The notes: a model not told the origin generated them from the sequence alone. A stretch of DNA of 33,621 nucleotides from Thermoleophilia bacterium (GCA_025934255.1 JAICYJ010000033.1:1-33621); one strand, 5' to 3'. Shown: positions 21,817-30,125, counted from the first letter of the stretch. Translations and numbers: made by a program.

Positions 21817-23676
21817 TCAGCCGGTCTTGTGCAGCGCCTCGTGGATGCGGCGTCCCACCTTGGGGGGCAGGCCGGGCACGGTCTCGAGCTGCTCGCGGCT
21901 GGCGCCGGTCAGCGCGTCGGCGGTCTTGAAGTGGCGCAGCAGGACGCGGCGGCGGGCCGGGCCTACGCCGGGCAGCCCCGTGAATATCGTGTCCACCGAC
22001 GAGCGCGCCCGGCGCTGGCGGTGGAAGCCCAGCGCGAAGCGGTGCGCCTCGTCGCGGATCCGCTGCAGCAGCTGCAGGCCGGCCGAGCCGCGCTCCAGCA
22101 CGATCGGATCCGGCCGTCCCGGCACGAACACCTCCTCCTCGCGCTTGGCCAGCGCGATCACGGCCACCCGCGGCAGGTCGTGCTCCGCCATCGCCTTCAG
22201 GGCCGCGGCCAGCTGACCCTTGCCGCCGTCGATCACGACCAGGTTCGGCGGCGTCGAGAAGCTGGCGTCGAACTCGTCGGCCGTGACCTTGGCCATGCGC
22301 GCGAACCGGCGGCCGACCACCTCAGCCATGCTGGCGAAGTCGTCCTGCCCGGCGCCGTGGCGGATCGTGAACTTGCGGTAGTCGGAGCGCTTGGCGACGG
22401 CGTCCTCGAACACCACCATCGAGGCGACGGTGTTCGACTCGCCCAGGTTGGAGATGTCGAAGCACTCGATCCGCACCGGCAGCGATTCCAGGTTGAGCTG
22501 CTCGCGCAGCTCCTCCAGCGCCTCCACCCGGCGGGCGCGGGTGCGCTGCGCCACCAGCCGGTCGTGCTCGAGCGCCATCTCGGCGTTGCCGGCGGCCAGC
22601 TCCACCAGCCGCCGCTTCTCGCCGCGCTGCGCGACCCGCACCTCGACCGCGCTGCCGCGCCGCTCCGACAGGAACATGGCCAGCAGGTCGGCGTCCTCGA
22701 ACCCCTTCGGCACGATCACCGATGGCGGGATCGCCACCTGGCCGCCGTAGTACTCGAGCGCGAACCCCCACAGCACCTCCGACTCGCGCTCGCCGCCGGC
22801 ATTGTCCAGGTAGAAGCTGCGGCGGTCGGCGAGGCGGCCGTCCCGCAGCTGGAACAGCTGCACGTTGGCGGCGGTGTCGGAGACGGCGGCGGCCAGCACG
22901 TCGCCGGTCTGGGAGCCGACGTGGTCGGCCACCTGGCGCTGGGACAGGTGGCGCACGGCGGTCAGCCGGTTGCGGTAGCGGGCCGCCTCCTCGAACTCGT
23001 GGCGGGCGGCCGCGTCCTTCATCTGCTGCTCCAGCCGCCGCTCCAGCGGGCGCACCCGGCCCGACAGGAACTCGACCACGCTGTCGATCACGGCCGCGTA
23101 GTCCTCCTTCGAGATCAGGCCCACGCAGGGAGCGGCGCAGCGGCCGATGTGGTGGTCGAGGCAGGGCACGCCGGAGCGGCGCCCCGGCTGCGGGCCCTCG
23201 CAGGGCCGGTAGGGGAACACGCGGTTGAGCACGTCCAGCGTCTCGCGCACCTTCTTCGCGCTCGAGTAGGGACCGAAGTAGAGGACACCGCGGCGGTGCC
23301 GCTCGCGCGTGAACATCACCCGTGGGTACTCGTCGGCGGTGGTGACCGCGATGTAGGGATAGGACTTGTCGTCGCGCAGCCGGATGTTGAACGGCGGCCG
23401 GTGCCGCTTGATCAGGTTCTGCTCCAGCAGCAGCGCCTCGTGCTCGCTGCCGGCTCCCAGGAACTCGATCTCCTCGATCCGGTCGACCAGCTCGGCGGTC
23501 TTGAGCGTGGCGTAGGCCTCGCGCCGGAAGTACGACTGCACGCGCTTTCGCAGCGACTTGGCCTTGCCCACGTACAGCACCACGCCGTCGCGGTCGTGGA
23601 ACAGGTACACGCCGGGGCTGTCGGGCAGCGCCTTCAGCTGGGCGTCGAGCCTCTCGTTGCGGGCAATCGTGGGCAT
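21817..23676 (-). CDS. uvrC: Excinuclease ABC subunit C
   Basis: This 619-residue nuclease makes both incisions in nucleotide excision repair together with UvrB. The N-terminal GIY-YIG domain is visible as SPGVYLFHDRDGVVLYVGKAK. A cysteine-rich CLDHHIGRCAAPCVG follows, then a UVR/UvrB-binding helix pair near LERRLEQQMKDAAARHEFEEAARYRN. The RNase H-like C-terminal nuclease contains ECFDISNLGESNTVASMVVFE and VVIDGGKGQL. Two helix-hairpin-helix motifs close the protein (LPGVGPARRRVLLRHF and VPGLPPKVGRRIHEAL). MPTIARNERL at 23676 is the family-like start; a TACGAT hexamer lies 9 bases upstream, with AGGGCAGG between. It follows the Tad/NlpC gene by 43 bases on the same strand. Confidence 0.97.
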   Translation of the reverse strand: MPTIARNERLDAQLKALPDSPGVYLFHDRDGVVLYVGKAKSLRKRVQSYFRREAYATLKTAELVDRIEEIEFLGAGSEHEALLLEQNLIKRHRPPFNIRLRDDKSYPYIAVTTADEYPRVMFTRERHRRGVLYFGPYSSAKKVRETLDVLNRVFPYRPCEGPQPGRRSGVPCLDHHIGRCAAPCVGLISKEDYAAVIDSVVEFLSGRVRPLERRLEQQMKDAAARHEFEEAARYRNRLTAVRHLSQRQVADHVGSQTGDVLAAAVSDTAANVQLFQLRDGRLADRRSFYLDNAGGERESEVLWGFALEYYGGQVAIPPSVIVPKGFEDADLLAMFLSERRGSAVEVRVAQRGEKRRLVELAAGNAEMALEHDRLVAQRTRARRVEALEELREQLNLESLPVRIECFDISNLGESNTVASMVVFEDAVAKRSDYRKFTIRHGAGQDDFASMAEVVGRRFARMAKVTADEFDASFSTPPNLVVIDGGKGQLAAALKAMAEHDLPRVAVIALAKREEEVFVPGRPDPIVLERGSAGLQLLQRIRDEAHRFALGFHRQRRARSSVDTIFTGLPGVGPARRRVLLRHFKTADALTGASREQLETVPGLPPKVGRRIHEALHKTG

Positions 23677-23685
23677 CCTGCCCTG

Positions 23686-23691
23686 ATCGTA
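23686..23691 (-). promoter_or_regulatory. Possible -10 (TACGAT), uvrC
   Basis: TACGAT on the reverse strand, 9 bases before the uvrC ATG. This would give a leader of two or three bases. Confidence 0.35.
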
Positions 23692-23719
23692 GCCGTGCCC
23701 ATCCCCGCCATCGCGGCCG

Positions 23720-25552
23720 CTACCAGGGGGTGGGGACCGAGCTGGCCAGCGACCGCGCCCGGTCGGCCGCGCCCGCGGCCACGGAGGCGACCGCCCGCAC
23801 GGGAGCGGTCTGCGCGCGCCAGGCAACGTCCAGCGCCCTGGCGCCGATCCGCACAGCGCCGCGGCACCACTCGGGATGGCGCACGAGGTAGCCGGTGACG
23901 CAGATGCCCGCGCCCACCGCGATCAGGGTCAGCCCCACCGGCGGCACCACCGAGGTGGTCGCCCCGATCGCCAGCAGCGATCCACCTGCCGTCATCAGCC
24001 CGGCGGTGGTGGCGGCGCTGCCGGCCGCCATCAGCCCGTACCCGACGCGGTCGCGGCTGCGCCGCGCGGAGTAGGCCTGGGCCGCGAACAGCCCGGTCGA
24101 GAGCGCGCCGCCGAGCACGCTGAACCGCGCCGCCCAGAGGCCGACGCCGCTCAGCTCCAGCCCGCCGGCGGCGGCAGCGGCCATCACGTCGCGGACGGCG
24201 CTGTAAGTGTCCCAGATCGAACCGACCAGGTTGACGGCGTCGCGCCAGTCGGGGTCGGGCAGCAGTCCGCCAAGGGCGGTCAGACCGAACCGGGACAGGT
24301 GCTGGAGCGCGGCCGCCGCCTGCAGCGGCACGGCGCGGCCGCGCTCGCCCAGCTGCTCGGCGGTGTGGCCGCCGGCGTCGAGCGCGGTGCCGACGTCGTC
24401 GCTCCAGGACGAGCCGGCCGCCGCGGGGCCGGCAGGACGGCCGCCCGGCGCGTGCGCGGACGCTGCCGGAAGCGGCTCGGCGCCGCCATCGGCGTCAACG
24501 CCCCCGTGTGGCACAGGCACCAGCCTCACGGCTCCGGACAGTCCGACGCCGGCGCCGCCACCGTCGCGCAGGACGAGCGCCGCCGCCGACGCGCTCCCCA
24601 GCTGCGCGGCCAGCGCCTGCTCGAGCGAGCCCGGGTGCGCCGCCTGGGCGCGTGCCAGCGCGGCAGCGGCCGCGGCCGGGTCGCTCGCCAGACCCATCCG
24701 CAGCTCGGCCGCGAGCACGTGGCCGGGCACGCCGCTGCGGCGGGCGGCGACCGAGACCGGATCGTCGAGCGGCGCCGGCGCGGCCGGCAGCAGGCTGGCG
24801 TAGCCGTCCCAGCCGCCGTAGGCGAGCGGCGAGTAGCCGACCCGCGCGCCGGTGTGCGGAGCCGAGAGCACGGTGCCCTCGCCCACGTAGATGCCGACGT
24901 GGTGGGGCGCGCCGCCGCCGGTGCCGACGAACACGAGGTCGCCAGGCTGCAGCGCGGCCGCCGCGACCGGCCGGCCCATCCGCCACAGGTCGGCGGCGGT
25001 GGGCCGCCCCGCCAGCGACGCACCGGCTGCCGTGAACGCGTAGTCGACCAGCCCGCTGCAGTCAAAGCCGCCCTCGGCGCGGCTCTCTCCGCCCCACACG
25101 TAGGGCCATCCGACCTGGGCGGCGGCCGCCGCCACCACGGCCGCGCGGCCGGTCAGGCCGTGCAGGTCGACCGGCCGGAACGAGCCGACCGGCTCGGCCG
25201 CCGTGAACTCGACCCGGACGCGCGCCCGCGCCCGCACGGGGTGCTCGCCGTCCACGGCGACCGACACCTCAACGCCGCTGGGCAGCCCATCCTCGGACAG
25301 CTGGGTCAGGGAGACCAGCCGCCCGCCGTTGTCACGGGCGGCATCACCGGCGGCGGAGCGGAGGTCGGCGACCGCAGCAGCCGGATCACTCGACAGCCGC
25401 TGGCCGGCTGCCAGGGCGGCCGTGTCGGCCGCGCGCTGGGCGTTTGCCCCGGCGCTGTCGATGCCGCCCATGATGCCGATCAGGAACCCGGCCAACACCA
25501 GCAGCAGCACCAGCGCGCAGGCCATCACCGAGACCTGGCCGCGCTCGCTCAC
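23720..25552 (-). CDS. Tad-like pseudopilin fused to an NlpC/P60 peptidase and a hydrophobic C-terminal domain
   Basis: This 610-residue protein begins like TadG/Tad-domain proteins: SERGQVSVMACALVLLLVLAGFLIGIM, one helix at 8-28, then AGANAQRAADTAALAAGQRL. Residues ~133-255 form an NlpC/P60 cell-wall endopeptidase domain with the catalytic set Cys165 (GGFDCSGLVDYAF), His218 (APHHVGIYVG) and probably His233 (SAPHTG). A ~220-residue Ala/Gly-rich middle leads to a hydrophobic region (~480-575) with several Gly-rich membrane-like segments and a final positively charged tail. The combination suggests a membrane- or pilus-linked peptidoglycan hydrolase, but no activity is proven. The GTG start at 25552 overlaps the preceding pseudopilin stop as GTGA. 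Three genes form the operon, and no tadA/B/C ATPase or platform gene is present in the window. Confidence 0.8.
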   Translation of the reverse strand: MSERGQVSVMACALVLLLVLAGFLIGIMGGIDSAGANAQRAADTAALAAGQRLSSDPAAAVADLRSAAGDAARDNGGRLVSLTQLSEDGLPSGVEVSVAVDGEHPVRARARVRVEFTAAEPVGSFRPVDLHGLTGRAAVVAAAAAQVGWPYVWGGESRAEGGFDCSGLVDYAFTAAGASLAGRPTAADLWRMGRPVAAAALQPGDLVFVGTGGGAPHHVGIYVGEGTVLSAPHTGARVGYSPLAYGGWDGYASLLPAAPAPLDDPVSVAARRSGVPGHVLAAELRMGLASDPAAAAAALARAQAAHPGSLEQALAAQLGSASAAALVLRDGGGAGVGLSGAVRLVPVPHGGVDADGGAEPLPAASAHAPGGRPAGPAAAGSSWSDDVGTALDAGGHTAEQLGERGRAVPLQAAAALQHLSRFGLTALGGLLPDPDWRDAVNLVGSIWDTYSAVRDVMAAAAAGGLELSGVGLWAARFSVLGGALSTGLFAAQAYSARRSRDRVGYGLMAAGSAATTAGLMTAGGSLLAIGATTSVVPPVGLTLIAVGAGICVTGYLVRHPEWCRGAVRIGARALDVAWRAQTAPVRAVASVAAGAADRARSLASSVPTPW

Positions 25553-25848
25553 CGCGGCACCGTTGCCGTCACCACCGCGGCGGCCGGCAGCGCCGGCAGG
25601 TGAACCGGCAGCGGCACCGACACCACGATACGGTCGCCGCGCCGCTCGATCCGCGCGGCGTCGCGCAACGACGCCGGCAGCGGCCTGCCCTCCCCCACCA
25701 GCACGGCCGCCTGGTCGGCCACCCGCTCGGCGGTGATGCGCGCGCGCACGATCGTCAGCGCCTCCAGCACCGCCACCGTCGCGATCGCGAGCAGCACGGC
25801 GCAGCCGATCATCTCCACGCTCGACTGCCCAGACTGGCGACGCATCAC
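25549..25848 (-). CDS. TadE-like pseudopilin (short)
   Basis: This 99-residue protein has an N-terminal QSGQSSVEMIGCAVLLAIATVAVLEAL helix. The glutamate five residues after GQ is typical of TadE/Flp-like pseudopilins and their prepilin-peptidase site. A helix with ITAERVADQAAVL follows, then a small beta domain (RGDRIVVSVPLPVHLP). Such proteins are minor components of Tad secretion pili or of Tad-like systems. The start is GTG at 25848 (a second possible start, ATG, follows directly). It overlaps the stop of the upstream pseudopilin and its own stop overlaps the Tad/NlpC start, both as GTGA. Confidence 0.75.
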   Translation of the reverse strand: MMRRQSGQSSVEMIGCAVLLAIATVAVLEALTIVRARITAERVADQAAVLVGEGRPLPASLRDAARIERRGDRIVVSVPLPVHLPALPAAAVVTATVPR

Positions 25849-26168
25849 TGCTCGACCACCGGTGCGTCGGCGGTCAGCGACAGCGAGAAGCCGAGGATCA
25901 CGCGCGGCACGGCCACCCGCACCGAGACGGTGCCATCGGAGGTGCTGACCTCCAGGCCGCCGCGCATGGCCCCGGGCAGCGCGCCTGCGGCGGCCGGCTG
26001 CACCGGCGCTCCGACCAGGCGGGCGCGGGCGGCGGCACGGGCCGCGTGCTCGGCCGAGATCGCCGTCCAGCCCACCAGCAGCGCCTGCCAGCAGGCCAGC
26101 GTCACGGCCAGCAGCGCCGGCAGCAGCAGCGCCGTCTCGATGCTTGCCTGGCCCCGGGAGCGATCCAT
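25845..26168 (-). CDS. TadE-like pseudopilin
   Basis: This 107-residue protein starts MDRSRGQASIETALLLPALLAVTLACW. The RGQASIE-TALLLP signature of TadE-like proteins is followed by the transmembrane helix and an AEHAARAAARARLVG helix, then a short beta-rich domain (STSDGTVSVRVAVPRVILG). It is first in the three-gene pseudopilin operon. The ATG is preceded at 6 bases by TAGCGT, so a leaderless mRNA is likely. Its divergent neighbour is hemQ, 98 bases away. Confidence 0.8.
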   Translation of the reverse strand: MDRSRGQASIETALLLPALLAVTLACWQALLVGWTAISAEHAARAAARARLVGAPVQPAAAGALPGAMRGGLEVSTSDGTVSVRVAVPRVILGFSLSLTADAPVVEQ

Positions 26169-26174
26169 GGGCCC

Positions 26175-26180
26175 ACGCTA
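26175..26180 (-). promoter_or_regulatory. Leaderless-type -10 (TAGCGT), pseudopilin operon
   Basis: TAGCGT followed by GGGCCC and the ATG at 26168 on the reverse strand. Confidence 0.5.
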
Positions 26181-26254
26181 GGGCGGGTGTCCGTCACGGA
26201 ACCAGACCGCACCTGTGCCGAAGCTGTGACGACCTGGCAACCGCATGCCACTGC

Positions 26255-26260
26255 TACCAT
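26255..26260 (+). promoter_or_regulatory. Leaderless-type -10 (TACCAT), hemQ
   Basis: TACCAT followed by CGAACC and the ATG at 26267. It supports this start over the longer open frame. Confidence 0.5.
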
Positions 26261-26266
26261 CGAACC

Positions 26267-27019
26267 ATGAGCGAGGCCAACGGAGAGGCTCCGAACAACT
26301 CGTCCGGCGAGGACCGGCAGTTCGTGCACTTCTCGTTCTACAAGCTCGATCGCGGCTTCCGGCTGCTGCCCGCCGCCGAGCGCGAGGCGGCGCTGGCCGA
26401 GTTCGCGACGGTGGTCGAGGAGCACGGCGAGCGGTTTCCGATCCGGGCCTACACGATGGTCGGCCTGCGGGCCGACGCCGACGTGATGCTGTGGAAGGTG
26501 TCGGAGCGGCTGGAGGACTTCCAGGAGCTGGGCACGGCCCTGCTGGGGACGGCGCTGGGGGCCCACCTGGAGACGCCCTACGCCTACCTCTCGATGACGC
26601 GGCGCTCGCAGTACGTCAAAGGCGAGGGCCGCTCGATGCACAAGCGCGGGCGGATCATGTGGAACCCCGACTCCAAGTACCTGCTGATCTACCCGATGGT
26701 GAAGACGCGAGCCTGGTACCAGCTGTCGAAGCCGACCCGGCAGGGGATCATGAACGAGCACATCGCCACCGGGCACAAGTTCCCGACGGTGAAGATCAAC
26801 ACCACCTACTCGTTCGGGATCGACGACCAGGAGTTCGTGGTGGCATTCGAGACCGACTTCGTGGGCGACTTCCTGGATCTGATGATGACGCTGCGCGAGA
26901 CCGAGGCCAGCCGGTACACGGAGCGCGACACGCCCATCTTCACGTGCCGTTCGGGCGACATCCGCGAGGTGCTGGACACGCTGGGCGCTGCCGCTGCGAC
27001 GGCGCCCGTCGACGCCTGA
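26267..27019 (+). CDS. hemQ: Coproheme decarboxylase (chlorite dismutase-like HemQ)
   Basis: This 250-residue protein belongs to the chlorite dismutase superfamily, HemQ branch, which converts Fe-coproporphyrin III to heme b in the coproporphyrin-dependent pathway of Gram-positives. Visible landmarks are FVHFSFYKLDRGFRLL, then YPMVKTRAWYQL with the likely catalytic Tyr142 and Lys146. IMNEHIATGHKFPTV follows, with His165 as the probable proximal ligand. TTYSFGIDDQEFVVAFETD and LRETEASRYTERDTPIFTCR close the family pattern. Length matches the family. No other heme genes are adjacent. It diverges from the pseudopilin operon and converges on the NhaA gene with 15 bases between stops. Confidence 0.93.
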   Translation: MSEANGEAPNNSSGEDRQFVHFSFYKLDRGFRLLPAAEREAALAEFATVVEEHGERFPIRAYTMVGLRADADVMLWKVSERLEDFQELGTALLGTALGAHLETPYAYLSMTRRSQYVKGEGRSMHKRGRIMWNPDSKYLLIYPMVKTRAWYQLSKPTRQGIMNEHIATGHKFPTVKINTTYSFGIDDQEFVVAFETDFVGDFLDLMMTLRETEASRYTERDTPIFTCRSGDIREVLDTLGAAAATAPVDA

Positions 27020-27034
27020 GCGGGCGGGCCCGGA

Positions 27035-28933
27035 TTAGCGGGCCGGCGCCACCAGCGTCCGCGCGCGGGCGACCCTGACCTCGGCGGACAGCGTTGGCAG
27101 ATCGTAGGCACCGTTGTGGCGGCGGCTGTTGATGAAGAACGTCGGCGTGCCGGAGACGCCGCTCAGGTCCGCCGAGTCGACGTCCTGGTCGATCTGCTCC
27201 GCGCCCGCGCCGCGGCGCATGTGGTCGCGGAAGCGGTCGATGTCGAGACCGAGCTGCTCGGCATAGCCGATCAGGTCGCCCGGTCGCAGGGCGCTCTGAT
27301 TGGACAGCAGCAGGTCGTACATGTCCCAGAACGAGCCCTGTTCGGCGGCCGCCTCCGCCGCCTCGGCCGCGAGCTGGGCGTTGGGATGCACGTCGTTCAG
27401 GGGCAGGTGGCGCCAGACGTAGCGCACGTCGCCGTGGCCCGCGAGCAGATCGCGCATCACCGCCTCCGCCTGCCCGCAGAACGGGCACTCGAAGTCGCCG
27501 TACTCGACCACGGTGACGGGCGCGTCGGCGGGTCCGCGGATGTGGTCGCGCTCGTCGTCCACCGGGGCCGACAGGTCGACGATCGCCTCCGACGTTCCGA
27601 GTAACGCCTGCACGCGCAGCCGCACCGGCAGCCGCGCGGTAGCGCGAAACAGCAGCCACGTGCACAGCGAGGACACAACCGCAGCGCTCAGCACGCCCAG
27701 CTTCGCCTCCTCCAGCCGGTCGCCGGTGAACGCCAGGGTGGCGATCAGGATCGACACGGTGAATCCAATGCCGGCGATCGTGCCCCCGCCAACGACGGCC
27801 GCCCATCCGACCGGCGGACGCAGCCGGCCGCGGCTGACAACGGTGACCAGCCACGCGATGCCGGCGACGCCGATCGGCTTGCCCACCACGTATCCGATCA
27901 GGATGCCGAGCGTGATGGTCGACGTGAACGCGCGCGAGAGGAAGGCGCCGTTGATCTCGATGCCGGCGTTCGCCAGGGCGAACAGCGGCACGATCACGTA
28001 GCTCGTCCAGGGGTGGAACACGCCCTGCAGGCGCACGTTGGGAGAGATGGCCGTGCGGACGCCCGACTGGGCAGTGCGCGCCAGCTCCGGGGTGGGTTGC
28101 TCGCGGAACGCCCGGAACAGATCGGTGGCGCGCTCCAGGTCGCCGCGCGCGGCCGGCGACGCGTACACCAGCAGGCCCAGCACCAACCCGACCACGATCG
28201 GGTCGATTCCCGAGCTCTCGACCGCCAGCCAGGCCGCCACTCCCAGCACGGCGTAGGGCAGGCCGACACGGATTCCGAGCGAGCGCATCACCAGGACCAC
28301 GGCGAGCACCGCGAGCGCCACGAGCAGCGGGCCGACGACGATGTGGCCGCTGTATACGACGGCGATCACGGTCAGCGCGATGACGTCATCGACGATCGCC
28401 ACCGTCAGCAGGAAGACACGCAGGCGGTCGGGAAAGCGCGGCCCGACCAGCGCCAGCAATCCCAGGGCGAACGCGGTGTCCGTCGACATCGCCGTCCCCC
28501 AGCCGTGCGCGGTCGACGACCCGGCGTTGAATGCCAGGTAGATCAGCACCGGCACGACCATGCCGCCGATCCCTGCCAACACGGGCAGTGCCACCCGCCG
28601 CCGTTGTCGCAGCTCCCCCATGTCGAATTCGCGGCGGGCCTCCAGGCCGACCACGAAGAAGAACAGTGTCATCAGGCCGCTGTTCAGCCATCCCCGCAGG
28701 TCGAGGTTGATCGAGTGGTCGCCCAGCCGCACGATCAGGTCGGTCTCCCAGACGCTGCGGTACGACGACGAGTCGATGTTGATCCAGAGCAGCGCTGCGA
28801 TCGCGGCCAGCAGCAGCACGCCGGCGCTGCCCGTCTCGGTGCCTATGAACTCACGAAGCGGCGTCTCCAGGTTGCGCGCCCAGGCGGTCTTGCCCGAGAA
28901 CGGCCTGGTACTGTCGGACGCGTCGCTGGCCAT
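27035..28933 (-). CDS. nhaA: Na+/H+ antiporter NhaA fused to a DsbA-like thioredoxin domain
   Basis: The 632-residue protein has an N-terminal NhaA antiporter (~20-440). It has about twelve membrane helices, the TVAIVDDVIALTVI motif with the proton/sodium-binding Asp182-Asp183, and STDTAFALGLL in the discontinuous helix region. The C-terminal ~170 residues are a DsbA/thioredoxin-fold domain with an active site FECPFC (Cys483 and Cys486) and a cis-proline loop GVSGTPTFFIN. The antiporter exchanges sodium for protons across the membrane. NhaA-DsbA fusions are known in Actinobacteria, and the purpose of the redox domain is unclear. The ATG at 28933 is the first family-like start; the frame extends upstream without support. 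Confidence 0.93.
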   Translation of the reverse strand: MASDASDSTRPFSGKTAWARNLETPLREFIGTETGSAGVLLLAAIAALLWINIDSSSYRSVWETDLIVRLGDHSINLDLRGWLNSGLMTLFFFVVGLEARREFDMGELRQRRRVALPVLAGIGGMVVPVLIYLAFNAGSSTAHGWGTAMSTDTAFALGLLALVGPRFPDRLRVFLLTVAIVDDVIALTVIAVVYSGHIVVGPLLVALAVLAVVLVMRSLGIRVGLPYAVLGVAAWLAVESSGIDPIVVGLVLGLLVYASPAARGDLERATDLFRAFREQPTPELARTAQSGVRTAISPNVRLQGVFHPWTSYVIVPLFALANAGIEINGAFLSRAFTSTITLGILIGYVVGKPIGVAGIAWLVTVVSRGRLRPPVGWAAVVGGGTIAGIGFTVSILIATLAFTGDRLEEAKLGVLSAAVVSSLCTWLLFRATARLPVRLRVQALLGTSEAIVDLSAPVDDERDHIRGPADAPVTVVEYGDFECPFCGQAEAVMRDLLAGHGDVRYVWRHLPLNDVHPNAQLAAEAAEAAAEQGSFWDMYDLLLSNQSALRPGDLIGYAEQLGLDIDRFRDHMRRGAGAEQIDQDVDSADLSGVSGTPTFFINSRRHNGAYDLPTLSAEVRVARARTLVAPAR

Positions 28934-29003
28934 GCCGCATTGTGCCCCGGACACAGCGGCGCCGCCGGTCGGCGCCCGAGCTCGCGGGTCAGCGCCGTGG
29001 AGG

Positions 29004-29342
29004 CTAGGTGGGTCGGCCGTTGACGGACGGCTTCCGAGGGATCCGGCGACGGACGAAGTCGACCAGCACGCGCAGCCCCGCCCCGACCGCGAAGAAGCCG
29101 AAGAAGAGCACGGCGGCCTCCACGGCGACCACCACGAGAACGATCCGCCACGACAGATCCTCGGTGCCGGGCAGGGTGTCGTTTGAGACGAACTGCGCAA
29201 ACACAACCAGGATGACCGGAAGCACGACACCCAGCAGCGCGAACCACCAGGCGCGAACGAACCCGAGCACGACTCCGGCGACTACCGCGGTGACGAGAGC
29301 GATCGCCCACAGCAGGTCGGCGTTCGAGTTGACACGAGTCAT
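29004..29342 (-). CDS. Small membrane protein, function unknown
   Basis: This 112-residue protein has three predicted transmembrane segments: LLWAIALVTAVVAGVVLGFV, then ALLGVVLPVILVVFAQFV, and IVLVVVAVEAAVLFFGFFAV. A basic C-terminal tail follows (RRRIPRKPSVNGRPT). I do not recognise a family. The ATG at 29342 is preferred over an in-frame start at 29378 because TATCAT lies exactly 7 bases upstream. It lies 70 bases upstream of the NhaA-DsbA gene in the same direction. Confidence 0.65.
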   Translation of the reverse strand: MTRVNSNADLLWAIALVTAVVAGVVLGFVRAWWFALLGVVLPVILVVFAQFVSNDTLPGTEDLSWRIVLVVVAVEAAVLFFGFFAVGAGLRVLVDFVRRRIPRKPSVNGRPT

Positions 29343-29349
29343 AGCACCT

Positions 29350-29355
29350 ATGATA
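29350..29355 (-). promoter_or_regulatory. Leaderless-type -10 (TATCAT)
   Basis: TATCAT, 7 bases before the ATG at 29342. It is the most AT-rich of the promoter candidates in this series. Confidence 0.55.
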
Positions 29356-29385
29356 TATCGACCGCGACGTTGTCGCAAGGGGCGA

Positions 29386-30069
29386 CTATCCCGCTGGTGG
29401 CGAGAACAGCAGGCAGTAGCTGTGGTCGTAGCCGTACCCGTACGTCGGCTCCCAGCGAACGGCGATCTCGCCGGCGAAGGGCAGCACCTCTCCGACCGCG
29501 TGCGCGATGTCCCAGGCCAGGGTGTCCACCCGATCAGGGCGGCGCAGGTTCGCCGCCTCGATCACGAGCCAGCCATCCGGCGTCAGCAGCGACCCGACGG
29601 TGCGACACACCCGTTGCAGGTCGGCGAGGTAGCGGTCGTAGCCGCGGTTGGCGTCGCGGTACCCGGACAGCGCCTCCTCCGGATCGCCCGGCGAGGAGTA
29701 CGGCGGCGAGGTGATCGCCAGTGAAATCGCCGGGATCGGCAGCGCGTCGAGCTCGCGGGCGTCGCCGGTGAACAGGCGGTCGGGCGCCTGCATGCGCGAC
29801 CGGACGAAGGCCGCGCGATCGGGCTCGACCTCGACGCCGAACGCCTCCCGTCCCAGCGACTCCGCCACCGCCAGGGTGGTGCCGAAGCCGGCGAACGGGT
29901 CGAGCACCGCGTCTCCCGGATCGGTCAATCGCTCGACGAAGAAGCCGACCAGCGCTTCCGAGAAGCGCACGTCGTCATCCGCGAATCGGGCCGGCAGATC
30001 GAACTGATTGCCGTGCTCGAACGTGAGTGCGGTCGGCAGCCCGGCAGGCCAGGAACGCGGAGCGCTCAT
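29386..30069 (-). CDS. Orphan DNA methyltransferase (N4-cytosine/N6-adenine type)
   Basis: This 227-residue protein has both signature motifs of amino-methylating DNA methyltransferases. DPFAGFGTT at 57-65 (SAM-binding motif I) is followed by GVEVEPDRAAFVRSRM. TSPPY at 120-124 (catalytic motif IV) is of the S/DPPY type, and the serine form is common in N4-cytosine enzymes. A FEHGNQFDLPARF segment at 17-29 resembles the motif X region. The order I then IV, and the small size without an obvious target-recognition domain, are unusual for a full modification enzyme. RNA or other substrates remain possible. No restriction endonuclease is adjacent. The start is supported by TAGCCT 6 bases upstream. 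Confidence 0.82.
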   Translation of the reverse strand: MSAPRSWPAGLPTALTFEHGNQFDLPARFADDDVRFSEALVGFFVERLTDPGDAVLDPFAGFGTTLAVAESLGREAFGVEVEPDRAAFVRSRMQAPDRLFTGDARELDALPIPAISLAITSPPYSSPGDPEEALSGYRDANRGYDRYLADLQRVCRTVGSLLTPDGWLVIEAANLRRPDRVDTLAWDIAHAVGEVLPFAGEIAVRWEPTYGYGYDHSYCLLFSPPAG

Positions 30070-30075
30070 GCGCCC

Positions 30076-30081
30076 AGGCTA
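30076..30081 (-). promoter_or_regulatory. Leaderless-type -10 (TAGCCT), DNA methyltransferase
   Basis: TAGCCT followed by 6 bases (GGGCGC) and the ATG at 30069 on the reverse strand. Confidence 0.5.
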
Positions 30082-30125
30082 CAGAGGCCGGGGCGCGGCG
30101 GGTTGTCGGCGTGGCATCCGGCACC

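Noticed and set aside
21829..23898. 689-codon open frame opposite uvrC
   Set aside because: Antisense shadow. The residue composition mirrors the complement of uvrC codons.
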